Shown: positions 47,223 through 56,521 of the stretch, piece by piece
Layout: every line of letters begins with the position of its first letter
Numbering within the stretch: position 1 is the stretch's first letter
NCBI GenBank assembly: GCA_000381565.1
Contig: KB906724.1
Location: forward strand, 490,045-554,044
Source: Oxalobacteraceae bacterium AB_14
GTDB taxonomy: Bacteria; Pseudomonadota; Gammaproteobacteria; Burkholderiales; Burkholderiaceae_D
DNA length: 64,000 nucleotides
Reading direction: 5' to 3'
Notes under the pieces: generated by a model
Database searches by the model: none
What the model was told of the DNA's origin: nothing
Seen by the model: the letters and a program-made list of their open reading frames with translations, nothing else
Translations under genes and position numbers: made by a program

Positions 47223-48590
47223 ATGCATATTCATATCCTCGGTATTTGCGGCACCTTCATGGGCGGCCTGGCCGTCCTGGCTAAAGAAGCGGGCCACCGC
47301 GTGACGGGCTGCGACGCCAACGTCTATCCGCCCATGAGCACCCAGCTGGAAGCCCAGGGCATAGAACTGATACAGGGCTACGGCCCGGAGCAGGTGCAGC
47401 TCGGGCCCGACCTGTACGTGATCGGCAACGTGGTTTCGCGCGGCAATCCGCTGATCGAAGAGATCATGAACCGCGGCCTGCCGTTCGTCTCCGGCCCGCA
47501 GTGGATCGGCGACCATATATTAAAAGACAAATGGGTGTTGGCCGTGGCCGGCACGCACGGCAAGACCACCACCTCGGCCATGCTGACCTGGATACTGGAA
47601 GACGCCGGCTACGCGCCCGGCTTCCTGATCGGCGGCGTGCCGATGAACTTCGGCGTCTCGGCCCGCATGCATGGGGACAAGGATTCGATCTTCTTCGTCA
47701 TCGAGGCCGACGAGTACGACACCGCCTTCTTCGACAAGCGCAGCAAGTTCGTGCACTACCACGCCAAGACCGCGATCCTGAACAACCTGGAATACGATCA
47801 CGCCGACATCTTCCCCGACCTGGGCGCGATCGAAACCCAATTCCATCACCTGGTGCGCACCGTGCCCGGCATCGGCCGGGTGATCTACAACGCCGACGAG
47901 GCCTCGCTGCAACGCGTGCTCAAGCGCGGCTGCTGGAGCGAGAAGGAAGGCTTCGGCGGCGCCGAGGGCGCCGAATGGGCGATGAAGGAATACGATGACG
48001 GCAGCTTCGACGTGATCTTCGGCGGCGAAGTGGCCGGCCATGTGGCGTGGAGCCTGACCGGTAAGCACAACCGCGCCAACGCGCTGGCCGCGATCGCCGC
48101 CGCCCGCCACGTCGGCGTGCCGGTGGCGCAGGCGGCCCAGTCGCTGGCCACCTTCGAGAACGTCAAGCGCCGCATGGAAGTGCGCGGCGTGGTAAGCGGT
48201 ATTACCGTTTATGACGATTTCGCCCACCATCCGACCGCCATCGCCACCACCGTCGGCGGCCTGCGCCAGAAGATCGGCAAGTCGGCGCGCATCCTGGCCG
48301 TGCTGGAGCCGCGCTCCAACACCATGAAGCTGGGCGCGATGAAGGATGCGCTGCCGGGCAGCCTGTCGGACGCCGACCTGGTGTTCGGCTTCGGCAGCCG
48401 GCAGGCGCTGGGCTGGAGCCTGGGCGACGCGCTGGCGCCGCTGGGCCAGATCGCCAGCGCCTATGAAGACATCGACGTGCTGGTGGCCGCCATCGTCAAG
48501 GCCGCGCAACCGGGCGACCAGATCCTGGTGATGAGCAACGGCGGCTTCGGCGGCGTGCACAACAAGATCCTGGAAGCGCTGGCGCGATGA
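47223..48590 (+). CDS. mpl: UDP-MurNAc:L-Ala-gamma-D-Glu-meso-DAP ligase
   Basis: Mpl reattaches recycled murein tripeptide to UDP-MurNAc in the cytosol. The 455-residue protein begins MHIHILGICGTFMGG like E. coli Mpl and has the Mur-ligase ATP motif AGTHGKTTTSAM, plus DANVYPPMSTQLEAQGIELI. I chose the ATG at 47223 over an in-frame TTG at 47214. Together with ampD and the lytic transglycosylase, it gives the organism a murein-recycling route. Its stop overlaps the next start. Confidence 0.95.
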   Translation: MHIHILGICGTFMGGLAVLAKEAGHRVTGCDANVYPPMSTQLEAQGIELIQGYGPEQVQLGPDLYVIGNVVSRGNPLIEEIMNRGLPFVSGPQWIGDHILKDKWVLAVAGTHGKTTTSAMLTWILEDAGYAPGFLIGGVPMNFGVSARMHGDKDSIFFVIEADEYDTAFFDKRSKFVHYHAKTAILNNLEYDHADIFPDLGAIETQFHHLVRTVPGIGRVIYNADEASLQRVLKRGCWSEKEGFGGAEGAEWAMKEYDDGSFDVIFGGEVAGHVAWSLTGKHNRANALAAIAAARHVGVPVAQAAQSLATFENVKRRMEVRGVVSGITVYDDFAHHPTAIATTVGGLRQKIGKSARILAVLEPRSNTMKLGAMKDALPGSLSDADLVFGFGSRQALGWSLGDALAPLGQIASAYEDIDVLVAAIVKAAQPGDQILVMSNGGFGGVHNKILEALAR

Positions 48591-49165
48591 TGCTTTATCT
48601 GCACGGATTCCGCTCGTCGCCGAAGTCGATGAAGGCGCGCGTGATGGGCGAGCGCATGGCGGCGCTGGGCTTGCCGGACCAGTTCATCTGCCCGCAGCTG
48701 CCGGCCTCGCCGAAGCTGGCGATGGAATTGGCGCTCTCTTTAATAGAGGGCATCCCCGCCGGCGAGCTGACCATTGTCGGTTCCTCGCTGGGCGGCTACT
48801 ACGCCACCTGGCTGGCCGAGCGCATCGGCTGCCGCGCTGTGCTGCTGAACCCGGCCATCGTGCCGCTCAAGGACCTGGACCAGCATGTCGGCGTGACCAC
48901 GCAATATCATTCCGACGAGCCGTTCGAGTTCAAGCGCGAATACATCGAGGAGCTGCGCGCGCTGGCCGTCAACCCGGTCACGCGCCAGCAGCGCTACTTC
49001 CTGATCGCCGCCACCGGCGACGAAGTGCTGGACTATCGCGACATGGTGGCGCACTATGCGGGCGCGCGCCAGCTGGTCATCGAAGGCAGCGACCACGCCA
49101 TTTCCGAGTTCCCCGACTATGTGGAGTCTGTGCTGGAGTTTTGCGGTATCGAGGCCAGGCAGTGA
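48587..49165 (+). CDS. YqiA/YcfP-type alpha/beta hydrolase
   Basis: The 192-residue esterase-like protein has LYLHGFRSSPKS at the start, the nucleophile elbow GSSLGGYYATWLAER, an aspartate in ATGDEVLDYRD and a terminal histidine in EGSDHAISEF. This matches the UPF0227/YqiA group, small esterases of unknown physiological substrate. ATGATG overlaps the mpl stop, so either ATG may serve. The stop overlaps the GTG of ubiC. Confidence 0.88.
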   Translation: MMLYLHGFRSSPKSMKARVMGERMAALGLPDQFICPQLPASPKLAMELALSLIEGIPAGELTIVGSSLGGYYATWLAERIGCRAVLLNPAIVPLKDLDQHVGVTTQYHSDEPFEFKREYIEELRALAVNPVTRQQRYFLIAATGDEVLDYRDMVAHYAGARQLVIEGSDHAISEFPDYVESVLEFCGIEARQ

Positions 49166-49758
49166 CGGTCGCCACACGGAGTGCTACGCTGCGGCAGACG
49201 CAATGGCGGCCGCATGTGCTGGCGCTGAACGCGCCGCCCGCCTACCGCCAGTGGCTGACGGCCGACGGCTCGCTGACCGCCAAGCTGAAGGATCATAGCC
49301 GGGCGTTCCGCGTGCAGTGCCTGCACCAGACCACGGCGCGCTGCCTGGCGGACGAGGCGGCGGCGATCGGCATGCACCGGCCCGGCCGCGTGTGGGAGAG
49401 GGAAGTGCTGCTGCGGTGTGATAATACGCCCGTGGTGTTCGCGCACACGGTGGTGCCGATGTCGGCCACGGCCACGGACTGGCCCTTGTTCAGCGCGCTG
49501 GGCGAGCGCTCGCTGGGGACGACCCTGTTTGGCGACCCGCAAGTGCGGCGCGGTGTTTTGGAATTTGCAAGATTGCGGGAAGGACATCCCCTGGCGCAGC
49601 GCGCGCGCAAGGCGCTGCAACTGGAGCAAGTGCGCGAAGAACTCATATTATATGCACGGCGCTGTTTATATCGGCGCCGTCAGGGTACCCTGCTGGTGAC
49701 GGAAGTGTTTCTGCCTTCCGTACTGGAATTGAAACTAATAACAACGAACAGAAGCTAG
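49162..49758 (+). CDS. ubiC: Chorismate--pyruvate lyase
   Basis: UbiC cleaves chorismate to 4-hydroxybenzoate and pyruvate, the first step of ubiquinone synthesis. The 198-residue protein has RVWEREVLLRCDNTPVVFAH and WPLFSALGERSLGTTLFGDP, followed by a conserved REEL...RRCLYRRRQGTLLVTEVFLP C-terminus. The GTG at 49162 overlaps the previous stop (GTGA); an in-frame TTG at 49141 lies inside the previous gene and is less likely. Confidence 0.88.
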   Translation: MTVATRSATLRQTQWRPHVLALNAPPAYRQWLTADGSLTAKLKDHSRAFRVQCLHQTTARCLADEAAAIGMHRPGRVWEREVLLRCDNTPVVFAHTVVPMSATATDWPLFSALGERSLGTTLFGDPQVRRGVLEFARLREGHPLAQRARKALQLEQVREELILYARRCLYRRRQGTLLVTEVFLPSVLELKLITTNRS

Positions 49759-49760
49759 CA

Positions 49761-51800
49761 ATGAATCTATTTTTCGAAGAATCCGGCGATTTCAAGGTCG
49801 GCTCCATGATGTCGCAAGCCGGCGAGGCCTACCAGGTTGAAATGGCCAGCGGCAAGCGCACCAAGGTCAAGATCAAGGACGTGCTGCTGCAGTACGAGAA
49901 GCCGTCGCCGACGGATTTGATGGAACAGGCCAAGGCGGTCGCCGCCGACATCGACCTCGACTTCCTGTGGGAAGTGGCGGGCGAAGAGGAATTCGGCTTC
50001 GCCGAACTGGGCGCCGAATACTTCGGCCACGCGCCGCTGCCGGCCGAAGCCGCCGGCCTGATCCTGAGCCTGCATTCGGCGCCGATCTACTTCTACAAAA
50101 AAGGCCGCGGCCGCTACAAGGCCGCGCCCGAGCAATCGCTGCGCGCCGCCCAGGCCGGCATCGAGAAAAAGAAACAGCAGGCGCTGGTGCAGGCCGGGTA
50201 CGTCGAAGAGCTGAAGGCCAACCAGCTGCCGGCGTCGATGCAGAACATGGTCATGCAGCTGCTGTTCAAGCCGGACAAGAATTCGATCGAATACAAGGCG
50301 CTGGAAGCGGCTTGCAACGAACTGCACACCAATCCGCAGCGGCTGATGCTGGCGGCCGGCGGCGTGGCGTCGCCGAAGGCGCTGCACATGGCCAGGTTCC
50401 TGTTCGAGAATTTCCCGCGCGGCGCCGGCTTCCCGGACGTCGCCGTGCCGGTGCCGCCGACCGACCTGCCGCTGGCGAACGTGCAAGCGTTCTCGATCGA
50501 CGACGTCACCACCACCGAGATCGACGACGCCTTCTCGGTCACCAAACTGGACGACGGCAACGTCAGGATCGGCATCCACATCGCCGCGCCTGGCCTGGGC
50601 ATACAGCCGGACGACGCGGTCGACAAGATGGCGCGCGCCCGCATGTCCACCGTCTACATGCCCGGCGATAAGATCACCATGCTGCCGGACGCCATCGTCG
50701 AAGCGTTCACCTTGGCCGAAGGCAAGACCTGCCCGGCGCTGTCGCTGTACGCCACCCTGAACCCGGCCGACTGGTCGGTGCTGGCCACCGAGACCCGCGC
50801 CGAGATGGTGCCGATCGCGAACAACCTGCGCCACAACGACCTCGACGACCTGGTCAACGAGGAAACCCTGGCCAGCGGCGAGGGCGAGTATCCGCACAAG
50901 CAATCGCTGGGCCTGATCTGGCAATGGGCGCAAGTGCTGGAGGCGGCGCGCATGGTCAAGCGCGAAGGCTTCGGCCTGAAGCCGGAACAGAACAACCGCG
51001 TGGACTTCAACTTCTACGTCGAAGACGACGTGGTCACGGTCAGCCGCCGCAAGCGCGGCGCGCCGCTGGACAAGATCGTCGCCGAGCTGATGATCTTCGC
51101 CAACAGCACCTGGGGCAAGCTGATGAACGACCACGGCGTGCCGGGCATCTACCGCAGCCAGGGCCAGGGCGTGGGCGGCTGGGCCGCCAAGATGCAGGTG
51201 CGCATGCTGACCCATGCGGCGCCGCACCAGGGCCTGGGCGTGGACCAGTACGCATGGAGCACCTCGCCGCTGCGCCGCTACACCGACCTGGTCAACCAGT
51301 GGCAGATCCTGGCCTGCGCCCAGCACGGCGTGACCGCGCCGCTGGTCGCGCACTTCAAGCACAAGGACGCCAACTTGTTCGCGATCGTGTCGCAGTTCGA
51401 CGCGGCCTACTCGGCCTACGGCGATCACCAGTCCAACATGGAACGCTATTGGTGCTTGCGCTGGCTGGGCCAGCAGGAGGCCCGCCAGGTCGAGGCCGTG
51501 GTGCTCAAGGACGAGGTGCTGCGCCTGGTCGATATTCCGCTGATCATCCGCCTGCCGGGCATGCCGCAAGTGGCGCGCGGCGCGCAGGTCAAGCTCGACA
51601 TCCTGCGCTGGGACGAGGTCGACCTGACCATCGAAGCGCGCATCCTGGAAATCCCGACCACCGACGCGGTGGCCGCCGATGCCGAGCTGGACTACGAGGA
51701 CGAGGAAGCGGGCGTGGCTGCGGACCCCGTGCCGGAAGAAGCGGTGGATGCGCCGGAAGTGGCGGTCGAGGCCGCCGCCGAGGAGCCGGCCGCCGAATAG
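49761..51800 (+). CDS. RNB domain ribonuclease (RNase II family)
   Basis: The 679-residue protein contains an RNB catalytic domain: SIDDVTTTEIDDAFSVTK carries the metal-binding aspartates, and STSPLRRYTDLVNQWQI the conserved arginine. RNase II-type enzymes digest RNA 3' to 5'. The N-terminal third (MNLFFEESGDFKVGSMMSQA) is not a typical cold-shock domain, which marks the betaproteobacterial variant that is usually annotated only as an RNB protein. An acidic tail (EEAVDAPEVAVEAAAEEPAA) ends the protein. It starts 2 bp after ubiC. Confidence 0.9.
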   Translation: MNLFFEESGDFKVGSMMSQAGEAYQVEMASGKRTKVKIKDVLLQYEKPSPTDLMEQAKAVAADIDLDFLWEVAGEEEFGFAELGAEYFGHAPLPAEAAGLILSLHSAPIYFYKKGRGRYKAAPEQSLRAAQAGIEKKKQQALVQAGYVEELKANQLPASMQNMVMQLLFKPDKNSIEYKALEAACNELHTNPQRLMLAAGGVASPKALHMARFLFENFPRGAGFPDVAVPVPPTDLPLANVQAFSIDDVTTTEIDDAFSVTKLDDGNVRIGIHIAAPGLGIQPDDAVDKMARARMSTVYMPGDKITMLPDAIVEAFTLAEGKTCPALSLYATLNPADWSVLATETRAEMVPIANNLRHNDLDDLVNEETLASGEGEYPHKQSLGLIWQWAQVLEAARMVKREGFGLKPEQNNRVDFNFYVEDDVVTVSRRKRGAPLDKIVAELMIFANSTWGKLMNDHGVPGIYRSQGQGVGGWAAKMQVRMLTHAAPHQGLGVDQYAWSTSPLRRYTDLVNQWQILACAQHGVTAPLVAHFKHKDANLFAIVSQFDAAYSAYGDHQSNMERYWCLRWLGQQEARQVEAVVLKDEVLRLVDIPLIIRLPGMPQVARGAQVKLDILRWDEVDLTIEARILEIPTTDAVAADAELDYEDEEAGVAADPVPEEAVDAPEVAVEAAAEEPAAE

Positions 51801-51888
51801 CGTCATTCCGCAGCGGCGGACCGCCGCGCAAGCGGGAATCCATACTGAGCATGCGTTCTATGGGTTCCCGCCTGCGCGGGAACGACGG
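51801..51888. repeat. REP/BIME-like element, copy 5
   Basis: From CGTCATTCCGCAGCGG to GGTTCCCGCCTGCGCGGGAAC and GACGG, with the spacer ATCCATACTGAGCATGCG. It begins on the base after the RNB gene stop and ends about 70 bp before the TonB-like gene. The left arm shares the expanded CGGCGGACCGCCG form with copy 3. Confidence 0.85.
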
Positions 51889-51958
51889 GAGCAAAAACCC
51901 GCAGCCCCGCGCTTGCTTTGACGTAAAATCAGCCCTATCTTTTCTTCCCCGGCCTCGC

Positions 51959-52846
51959 GTGAAGTCTTTCAAAGAAAATCGCTTGCTGTACCTCGCCATC
52001 GGCCTGTCGCTGCTGGCGCATGGCGTCTTGCTCGCGGTGCGCTTTGTCGCGCCCGGGCCGACGCCGGTGAAAGCCACCGATCCGGGGCTGGAAGTGATCC
52101 TGGTCAACGCCAAGCACAGCAAGGCGCCGCTGAAGGCCGACGCGCTGGCCCAGGCCAACCTGGACGGCGGCGGCACCGTCGACAAGGGCCGCTCCAAGTC
52201 GCCCATGCCCGACCTGCGCAAGATGGAGGCGGGCGACAGCATCAAGGCCGCCAAGCGCCGCATCGCCGAGCTGGAACAGCAACAGCAGAACCTGCTGACG
52301 CAAGCGGCCAGGCAGACCCCGTTCAGCGCGCCGCCGCTGACGGAAAAGACCAAGCCCGATCCGCTGCCGACCGGCGCCGACCTGCTCGACGCCAGCAAGG
52401 CCATCGCCCGCCGCGCCGCCGAGATCAGCGAAACCATCGAAGACCAGAACAAGCGTCCGAAGAAGACCTTCATCACGCCGAGCACGCGCGGGGTCGGCTA
52501 CGCGATGTACTACAAGGCGATCCAGAAGCGGATCGAAGACATCGGCACGCTGAATTTCCCGCAACGGAACGGCCGCAAGCTGTACGGCCAGCTGGTGCTG
52601 TCGATCCCGGTGTTCCAGGACGGCACGATCTACGAGCGCGACGGCGGCATCAAGGTCGACCGCAGTTCCGGCAATACCGCGCTGGACGAGGCGGCGATGA
52701 ACATCGTACGCCGCGCCGCGCCGTTCGGCAAGTTCCCGCCCAACATGTTGTCGAACGAAAAAGATGACCTGTGGGTGATCGTCACGACATTCAAATTCAC
52801 CCGCGAAGACAAACTACAAGCCGACCTGAGCGGCGGAGGACGTTGA
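51959..52846 (+). CDS. TonB C-terminal domain protein
   Basis: A 295-residue protein with one N-terminal membrane helix ([20 protein letters not shown]), a long periplasmic region with a glutamine-rich coiled-coil-like part ([20 protein letters not shown]), and a TonB-type C-terminus ([20 protein letters not shown] then [20 protein letters not shown]). It may transmit energy to outer-membrane receptors or act as a periplasmic spacer. No exbB or exbD is near. The GTG at 51959 is the first start that precedes the helix directly; its ribosome site is weak. Its TGA overlaps the aroE ATG. Confidence 0.8.
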   Translation: MKSFKENRLLYLAIGLSLLAHGVLLAVRFVAPGPTPVKATDPGLEVILVNAKHSKAPLKADALAQANLDGGGTVDKGRSKSPMPDLRKMEAGDSIKAAKRRIAELEQQQQNLLTQAARQTPFSAPPLTEKTKPDPLPTGADLLDASKAIARRAAEISETIEDQNKRPKKTFITPSTRGVGYAMYYKAIQKRIEDIGTLNFPQRNGRKLYGQLVLSIPVFQDGTIYERDGGIKVDRSSGNTALDEAAMNIVRRAAPFGKFPPNMLSNEKDDLWVIVTTFKFTREDKLQADLSGGGR

Positions 52847-53664
52847 TGGACCGCTACTGCGTATTCGGCAATCCGATTGCCCACAGCAAATCGCCCGAGA
52901 TCCACGCCGCGTTCGCGGCCCAGACCGGGCAGGATCTGACGTATGAAAAACGGCTGGCGCCGGTGGACGGCTTCGCCGCCGCCGTGCAAGCCTTCATCGC
53001 CGAGGGCGGCAAAGGCGCCAACGTCACCGTGCCGTTCAAGCTGGACGCGGTCAAGCTGGCGCAGGCGCTGACCATCCGCGCACGCGCGGCCGGCGCCGTC
53101 AACACGCTGCACTTCACCGAGGACGGCATCGTCGGCGACAACACCGACGGCGCGGGACTGGTGGCGGACATCGTCAACAATGCCGGCGTGCAAATCCTCG
53201 GCAAGCGCGTGCTGCTGCTGGGCGCGGGCGGGGCCGCGCGCGGCGTGGTGCTGCCTATCCTGGAACATAGGCCGGCGCAGCTGGTCATCGCCAACCGCAC
53301 CGTGGCCACGGCCGAGGCGCTGGTGCAGCAGTTCGCCGCGCTGGGCGGCGAGGGCGTGGTGTCTGCCTTCGGCTACGGCGACATCGAAGGCGCGTTCGAC
53401 ATCGTCATCAACGCCACCTCGGCCAGTTTAAGCGCCGAGCTGCCGCCGGTGTCGCCGTCGGTGTTCGCGCCAGGTTCGCTGGCCTTGGACATGATGTACG
53501 GAGCCTCCCCCACGGTATTCTTGCAGTTCGCGGGCCAGCACGGCGCACGCTTGCGCGACGGCCTGGGCATGCTGGTCGAGCAGGCCGCCGAGGCGTTCAG
53601 CCTGTGGCGCGGCGTGCAGCCGGCCACCGCCGAGGTGCTGCAAGCGCTGCGGGCTAAATTGTGA
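52846..53664 (+). CDS. aroE: Shikimate dehydrogenase (NADP+)
   Basis: AroE reduces 3-dehydroshikimate to shikimate. The 272-residue protein begins [20 protein letters not shown] and has the catalytic lysine in [15 protein letters not shown] for substrate binding, and the nucleotide loop [12 protein letters not shown] followed by IANRT. The ATG at 52846 is preceded by CGGAGGA and overlaps the TonB-like stop. The next gene, mtgA, overlaps its stop. Confidence 0.95.
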   Translation: MDRYCVFGNPIAHSKSPEIHAAFAAQTGQDLTYEKRLAPVDGFAAAVQAFIAEGGKGANVTVPFKLDAVKLAQALTIRARAAGAVNTLHFTEDGIVGDNTDGAGLVADIVNNAGVQILGKRVLLLGAGGAARGVVLPILEHRPAQLVIANRTVATAEALVQQFAALGGEGVVSAFGYGDIEGAFDIVINATSASLSAELPPVSPSVFAPGSLALDMMYGASPTVFLQFAGQHGARLRDGLGMLVEQAAEAFSLWRGVQPATAEVLQALRAKL

Positions 53665-54368
53665 GCGCGGCCAAGGCGGGCAAGTGGCGCTGGGTGAAGT
53701 GGATCTTCATCCTGCCGGTGTTGCTGGTCCTGGTCGTGCAGCTGTACTTCCTGCTGCAGATCTGGTGGTGGATCGACCACAATCCGTCGACGACCAGCTT
53801 CATGCGCGAGCAGCGCTCGGTGCTGCGCGAGAAGAACCCGGACGCCAACATCGAGCAGGTGTGGGTGCCGTACAGCCGCATCTCGAACAACCTCAAGCGC
53901 GCCATCATCGCCTCCGAGGACGCCAATTTCTCCGAGCACGAGGGCGTCGACTGGGACGCGCTGCAAAAGGCCTACGAGAAAAACAACAAGAAGCACAAGG
54001 TGGTGTCGGGTGGCTCGACCATCACCCAGCAACTGGCCAAGAATTTGTTCCTGTCCGGCTCGCGCAGCTATGTACGCAAGGGCCAGGAGCTGATCATCAC
54101 CTACATGCTGGAAACCTTGATGGACAAGGAGCGCATCTTCGAGATCTACCTGAACGTGGTCGAGTTCGGCACCGGCACGTTCGGCGCCGAGGCGGCGGCG
54201 CGGCATTATTATGGCGTCAGCGCGGCCAAGCTGGGCGCGGCCCAGGCGGCCAAGCTGGCGGTGATGTTGCCCAATCCGCGCTTCTTCGACAAGCACCGCG
54301 ATTCGGGCTATTTGGCGCGGCGCACCGGCGTGATCCTGCGCCGCATGGGATCGGCGGAATTACCTTAG
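53661..54368 (+). CDS. mtgA: Monofunctional peptidoglycan glycosyltransferase
   Basis: MtgA polymerises lipid II into glycan strands. The 235-residue protein has one N-terminal membrane helix ([20 protein letters not shown]) and a GT51 domain with catalytic Glu86 in [14 protein letters not shown], the [20 protein letters not shown] motif and [20 protein letters not shown]. The GTG start overlaps the aroE stop (GTGA). AroE-mtgA is a common pair in betaproteobacteria. Confidence 0.95.
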   Translation: MSAAKAGKWRWVKWIFILPVLLVLVVQLYFLLQIWWWIDHNPSTTSFMREQRSVLREKNPDANIEQVWVPYSRISNNLKRAIIASEDANFSEHEGVDWDALQKAYEKNNKKHKVVSGGSTITQQLAKNLFLSGSRSYVRKGQELIITYMLETLMDKERIFEIYLNVVEFGTGTFGAEAAARHYYGVSAAKLGAAQAAKLAVMLPNPRFFDKHRDSGYLARRTGVILRRMGSAELP

Positions 54369-54377
54369 GAGGCAGCG

Positions 54378-54794
54378 ATGTCAGGCAAGCAGATAAGCAA
54401 GCAGCGTGGACTCGGATTGATCCAGGTGGCCATCATCATGGCCTCGCTGGCGGCGATTGCGATGGCGTTTTTGATGTCGGCCCGCCATGAGCGCAATTTC
54501 TTCACCGAAGGGCTGGCCAGGCTGAGCGGCCAGGCGCCGGCGGCCGCGTCGGCCTCGGCCTCGGCCTCCGCTTCGGCCACGGCGGTGGCCGTGCCGGCGG
54601 CTCCGGCCGGGGTGCTGCGCAGGTGCGTCATCGACGGCAAAACCGTGCTGTCGGACGTAGACTGCAAGGGCGGCAAGGTGGTCAAGGCCATCGATACGCG
54701 CGGCATCGAGGCGCCCAAAGTGCCCAAGCCGGACCCGGCCGACGCAACCCCGCAGTCGGCCACCGACAAAATGATAGAAAAAGCGACCCGCTAG
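54378..54794 (+). CDS. Small single-span protein with pilin-like N-terminus
   Basis: A 138-residue protein of unknown family. Its start (KQRGLGLIQVAIIMASLAAI) has a basic leader, a glycine and a hydrophobic helix resembling type IV pilin-like signals, although glutamate at position +5 is absent. An Ala/Ser repeat (ASASASASASATAVAV) coded by TCGGCC-type hexamers follows, then a small domain with two cysteines (RRCVIDGKTVLSDVDCKGGK) that recalls DUF4124-type periplasmic proteins. AGGAGGCAGCG precedes the ATG. It follows mtgA by 9 bp and probably shares its transcript. Confidence 0.65.
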   Translation: MSGKQISKQRGLGLIQVAIIMASLAAIAMAFLMSARHERNFFTEGLARLSGQAPAAASASASASASATAVAVPAAPAGVLRRCVIDGKTVLSDVDCKGGKVVKAIDTRGIEAPKVPKPDPADATPQSATDKMIEKATR

Positions 54795-54875
54795 GCCGAA
54801 ATACCGCATGGCAGGCTGGCCTCGGCGGGGGCTTTGCGGGTACACTTGCGCTGTTTCCAGAAGGCTCGCGTACCC

Positions 54876-55841
54876 ATGATCAATGTTTTCGTTCTCCAGA
54901 ATGGCCGGCTCAACCAGGTGCCCATCGACAGTCGCGCCGACCTGGAACAGGTCGCGCCGGTCTGGGTCGACCTGACCGACCCGACGGACGACGAACGCGC
55001 ATGGGTCAAGACCATCTACGGCGTGACCTTGCCGGGCGAGGACGAGGTCAAGGACATCGAGGCCTCGGCCCGCTACTACGAGGCGGAAAACGGCGACCTG
55101 CACCTGCGCACCGACTTCTTGCTGGAAGAAGAGGACGGCCCGTCGCGCATCGTCACGGTGGCCTTCATCCTGGCGCGCAAGATGCTGTTCTCGGTGCACA
55201 CCGACGATCTGCCGGTGTTTCGCCTGGTGCGCATGCGCGCCCGCTCGCGGCCAGGCTCGATCGCCGACTACATGGACGTGCTGCTGGACCTGTACGCGAC
55301 CGACGCCGAATATTCGGCCGACGCGCTCGAAGGCATCTACCAGAACCTGGAAGGGGTCAGCGGCCGCGTGCTGCAGGAAGAGTTCACCGACCAGGACGCG
55401 GCCGCCGCGCTGAACGCCATCGCCCACGAGGAAGACTTGAACGGCCGCATCCGCCGCAACATGATGGATACGCGGCGCGCGGTCAGCTTTTTGATGCGTG
55501 GACGGCTGTTGAATTCGGAACAGTTCGAGGAAGCGCGCCAGATTCTGCGCGATATTGAATCGCTGGACGGCCACACGTCCTTCCTGTTCGACAAGATCAA
55601 CTTCCTGATGGACGCCACGGTCGGCTTCATCAACATCAACCAGAACAAGATCATCAAGATCTTCTCGGTGGCCAGCGTGGCCTTCCTGCCGCCGACCTTG
55701 ATCGCCTCGATCTACGGCATGAACTTCAAGTGGCTGCCGGAGCTGGAATGGCAGCTCGGCTACCCGTTCGCCATCGCGCTGATGATCACCAGCGCCATCG
55801 CGCCGTTCTGGTACTTCCGCCGCCGCGGGTGGTTGAAGTAA
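54876..55841 (+). CDS. corA: CorA family magnesium transporter
   Basis: A 321-residue CorA-type divalent-cation channel: a long cytosolic alpha/beta domain, a long helix, and two C-terminal membrane helices. The selectivity motif Gly281-Met282-Asn283 ends the first helix, followed by the short FKWLPELEWQLGYP loop. It forms pentamers in the inner membrane. The ATG at 54876 (MINVFVLQNGRLN) is preferred over an in-frame start 42 bp upstream, which has no family match. Confidence 0.93.
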   Translation: MINVFVLQNGRLNQVPIDSRADLEQVAPVWVDLTDPTDDERAWVKTIYGVTLPGEDEVKDIEASARYYEAENGDLHLRTDFLLEEEDGPSRIVTVAFILARKMLFSVHTDDLPVFRLVRMRARSRPGSIADYMDVLLDLYATDAEYSADALEGIYQNLEGVSGRVLQEEFTDQDAAAALNAIAHEEDLNGRIRRNMMDTRRAVSFLMRGRLLNSEQFEEARQILRDIESLDGHTSFLFDKINFLMDATVGFININQNKIIKIFSVASVAFLPPTLIASIYGMNFKWLPELEWQLGYPFAIALMITSAIAPFWYFRRRGWLK

Positions 55842-55844
55842 GCG

Positions 55845-56348
55845 TTACACCGGCTGCGGGCTGAATTCCAGCGACAGGGTGCTGAAGTAGGGCGCCGAGA
55901 CCCATTTTTCGTTCAGCGACAGCGCGCGGTCGTACAGCGCCGCCTTGATGTCGATGCCGGTCTTGCCGAAGTCGAAGGGCTGCTTGTCGCGCGCCGTGCA
56001 GGCGGAGGCGGCGCCGGCCAGGAAGGCCTCCTCGTCGAATTCGCCCGACCACAACTGCGCCTGCAAGCCCTCGACGATCGCTTCCGCCTGCACCGCCTCG
56101 GTCTCCACGTCCTGGTTGGACGCATCGTGCACCGCCTCCATGACGAACTGCGCATCGGCGCCGCGCGCCAGCAGGCTGAGGAAGCCGTGCCGCAGCGGCA
56201 AGGCCGATTCCACCACGTAGTGCAACAGGTCGTGCGGCAAGATGCCCTGGCGCGGCATCACCGTGTCGGTGCAGCTGCCGTTGTTGCGCACGAAGCGCAG
56301 CACGTCATATTTGTCGGTCCTGGACCGTTTTTCAGCAATCAATTTCAT
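55845..56348 (-). CDS. Conserved protein of unknown function
   Basis: The 167-residue protein begins MKLIAEKRSRTDKYDVLRFV and contains MPRQGILPHDLLHYVVESAL, a segment with histidines that could bind a metal. A second half, FDEEAFLAGAASACTARDKQ, is acidic. There is no signal or membrane helix. I do not recognise the family. The ATG at 56348 is preferred over an upstream start because similarity-like composition begins there. It converges with corA (stops 3 bp apart) and diverges from the double-permease gene. Confidence 0.65.
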   Translation of the reverse strand: MKLIAEKRSRTDKYDVLRFVRNNGSCTDTVMPRQGILPHDLLHYVVESALPLRHGFLSLLARGADAQFVMEAVHDASNQDVETEAVQAEAIVEGLQAQLWSGEFDEEAFLAGAASACTARDKQPFDFGKTGIDIKAALYDRALSLNEKWVSAPYFSTLSLEFSPQPV

Positions 56349-56521
56349 GACGCGCAATATTAATCCTATGGTCACATAATTATGCGCCTTACAAGGGCCG
56401 TAAATAGTCACCAACTTTCACGACCGTAATTAATTTCGCGGAAGTTATCCCTTAGAATGGCGGCCTGTGTCACGCTCCGGTCAACCGCACCGGTTATTCT
56501 GGCCGAAGAAAGCACAAAACC

